The notes beneath the pieces are model-generated. The model did no database searches and had not been told where the DNA came from. It saw only the letters and a list, made by a program, of their open reading frames with translations. The position numbers and the translations under genes are program-made. From Candidatus Omnitrophota bacterium (lineage in GTDB: Bacteria; Omnitrophota; Omnitrophia; Omnitrophales; Aquincolibacteriaceae), in the NCBI GenBank assembly GCA_016196565.1, contig JACPXK010000068.1:16177-80176 (forward strand): a DNA stretch of 64,000 nucleotides, in the 5' to 3' direction. Positions 63,962-64,000 of this stretch are shown here, piece after piece. Within the stretch, counting starts at the first letter, position 1. The number at the start of each line of letters is the position of its first letter.

Positions 63962-64000
63962 AAGCCAAGGTCGTGAGCGTTAAGGAAAAGACCCTGTTAA

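Overview
The window is chromosomal DNA from a Gram-negative bacterium with an outer membrane: it has a beta-barrel porin, a TolC-type channel, RND efflux and lipoproteins. There is no rRNA or universal phylogenetic marker here. The best hint of lineage is a 1679-residue secreted protein whose N-terminal block resembles giant proteins I associate with Candidatus Omnitrophota (PVC group). The dense gene packing with ATGA overlaps, the fused CobA-HemD and the many small palindromic repeats fit that placement. I treat it as a moderate-confidence inference, not a demonstration.

Layout, left to right. (1) 1-8.2 kb: phosphate acquisition. A leftward porin-pstS-pstC-pstA operon runs off the left edge. 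A divergent rightward operon, pstS2-pstC2-pstA2-pstB1-pstB2, carries two ATPases whose defects are complementary. Pho-box-like direct repeats lie between the operons. (2) 8.2-14.1 kb: TauE/SafE exporter plus DUF1634, an aquaporin-arsC arsenate module, an AAA/DUF4143 ATPase and phoB-phoR. (3) 14.1-16.8 kb: an XRE regulator, a lone receiver protein, a decayed AbrB-type antitoxin, a membrane protein and a small Cys-rich exported protein. (4) 16.9-23 kb: a cusCBA-like heavy-metal RND efflux operon in which all three genes carry translated palindromic repeat insertions. (5) 23-26.7 kb: LolA-like protein, DUF2231, an SPL-type radical SAM enzyme, a GT2 glycosyltransferase and small exported or membrane proteins. 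(6) 26.7-36.6 kb: fchA-folD, a pair of small paralogues, panB, a REC-GGDEF-MshEN protein, a CcsA/HemX-like protein and hemA-hemC-cobA/hemD-hemB. (7) 36.7-47.9 kb: the giant protein, a REC-GGDEF-HD-GYP protein, two families of structured palindromic elements, acs and hemL. (8) 47.9-61.3 kb: housekeeping genes (HDAC-like deacetylase, aminotransferase, rlmH, thiD, polyprenyl synthase, rsmI, purN, eno, ftsB, rlu, an MFS transporter, a DagK-like kinase). (9) 61.3-64 kb: an initiator tRNA gene interrupted by a 219-nt group I intron, followed by an accessory stretch with a DUF433/DUF5615 toxin-antitoxin pair, an AT-rich membrane protein and a DUF1016-type protein that has lost its C-terminal nuclease domain.

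Several parts look functionally linked. The two Pst systems, the porin and PhoBR form one phosphate-starvation regulon. The aquaporin and ArsC next to it would deal with arsenate that enters through phosphate transporters. FchA appears to supply the cyclohydrolase step that its overlapping FolD partner has lost. The heme genes make uroporphyrinogen III and, through the CobA domain, precorrin-2 by the C5 pathway. I saw no CRISPR array, rRNA, insertion sequence or phage module.
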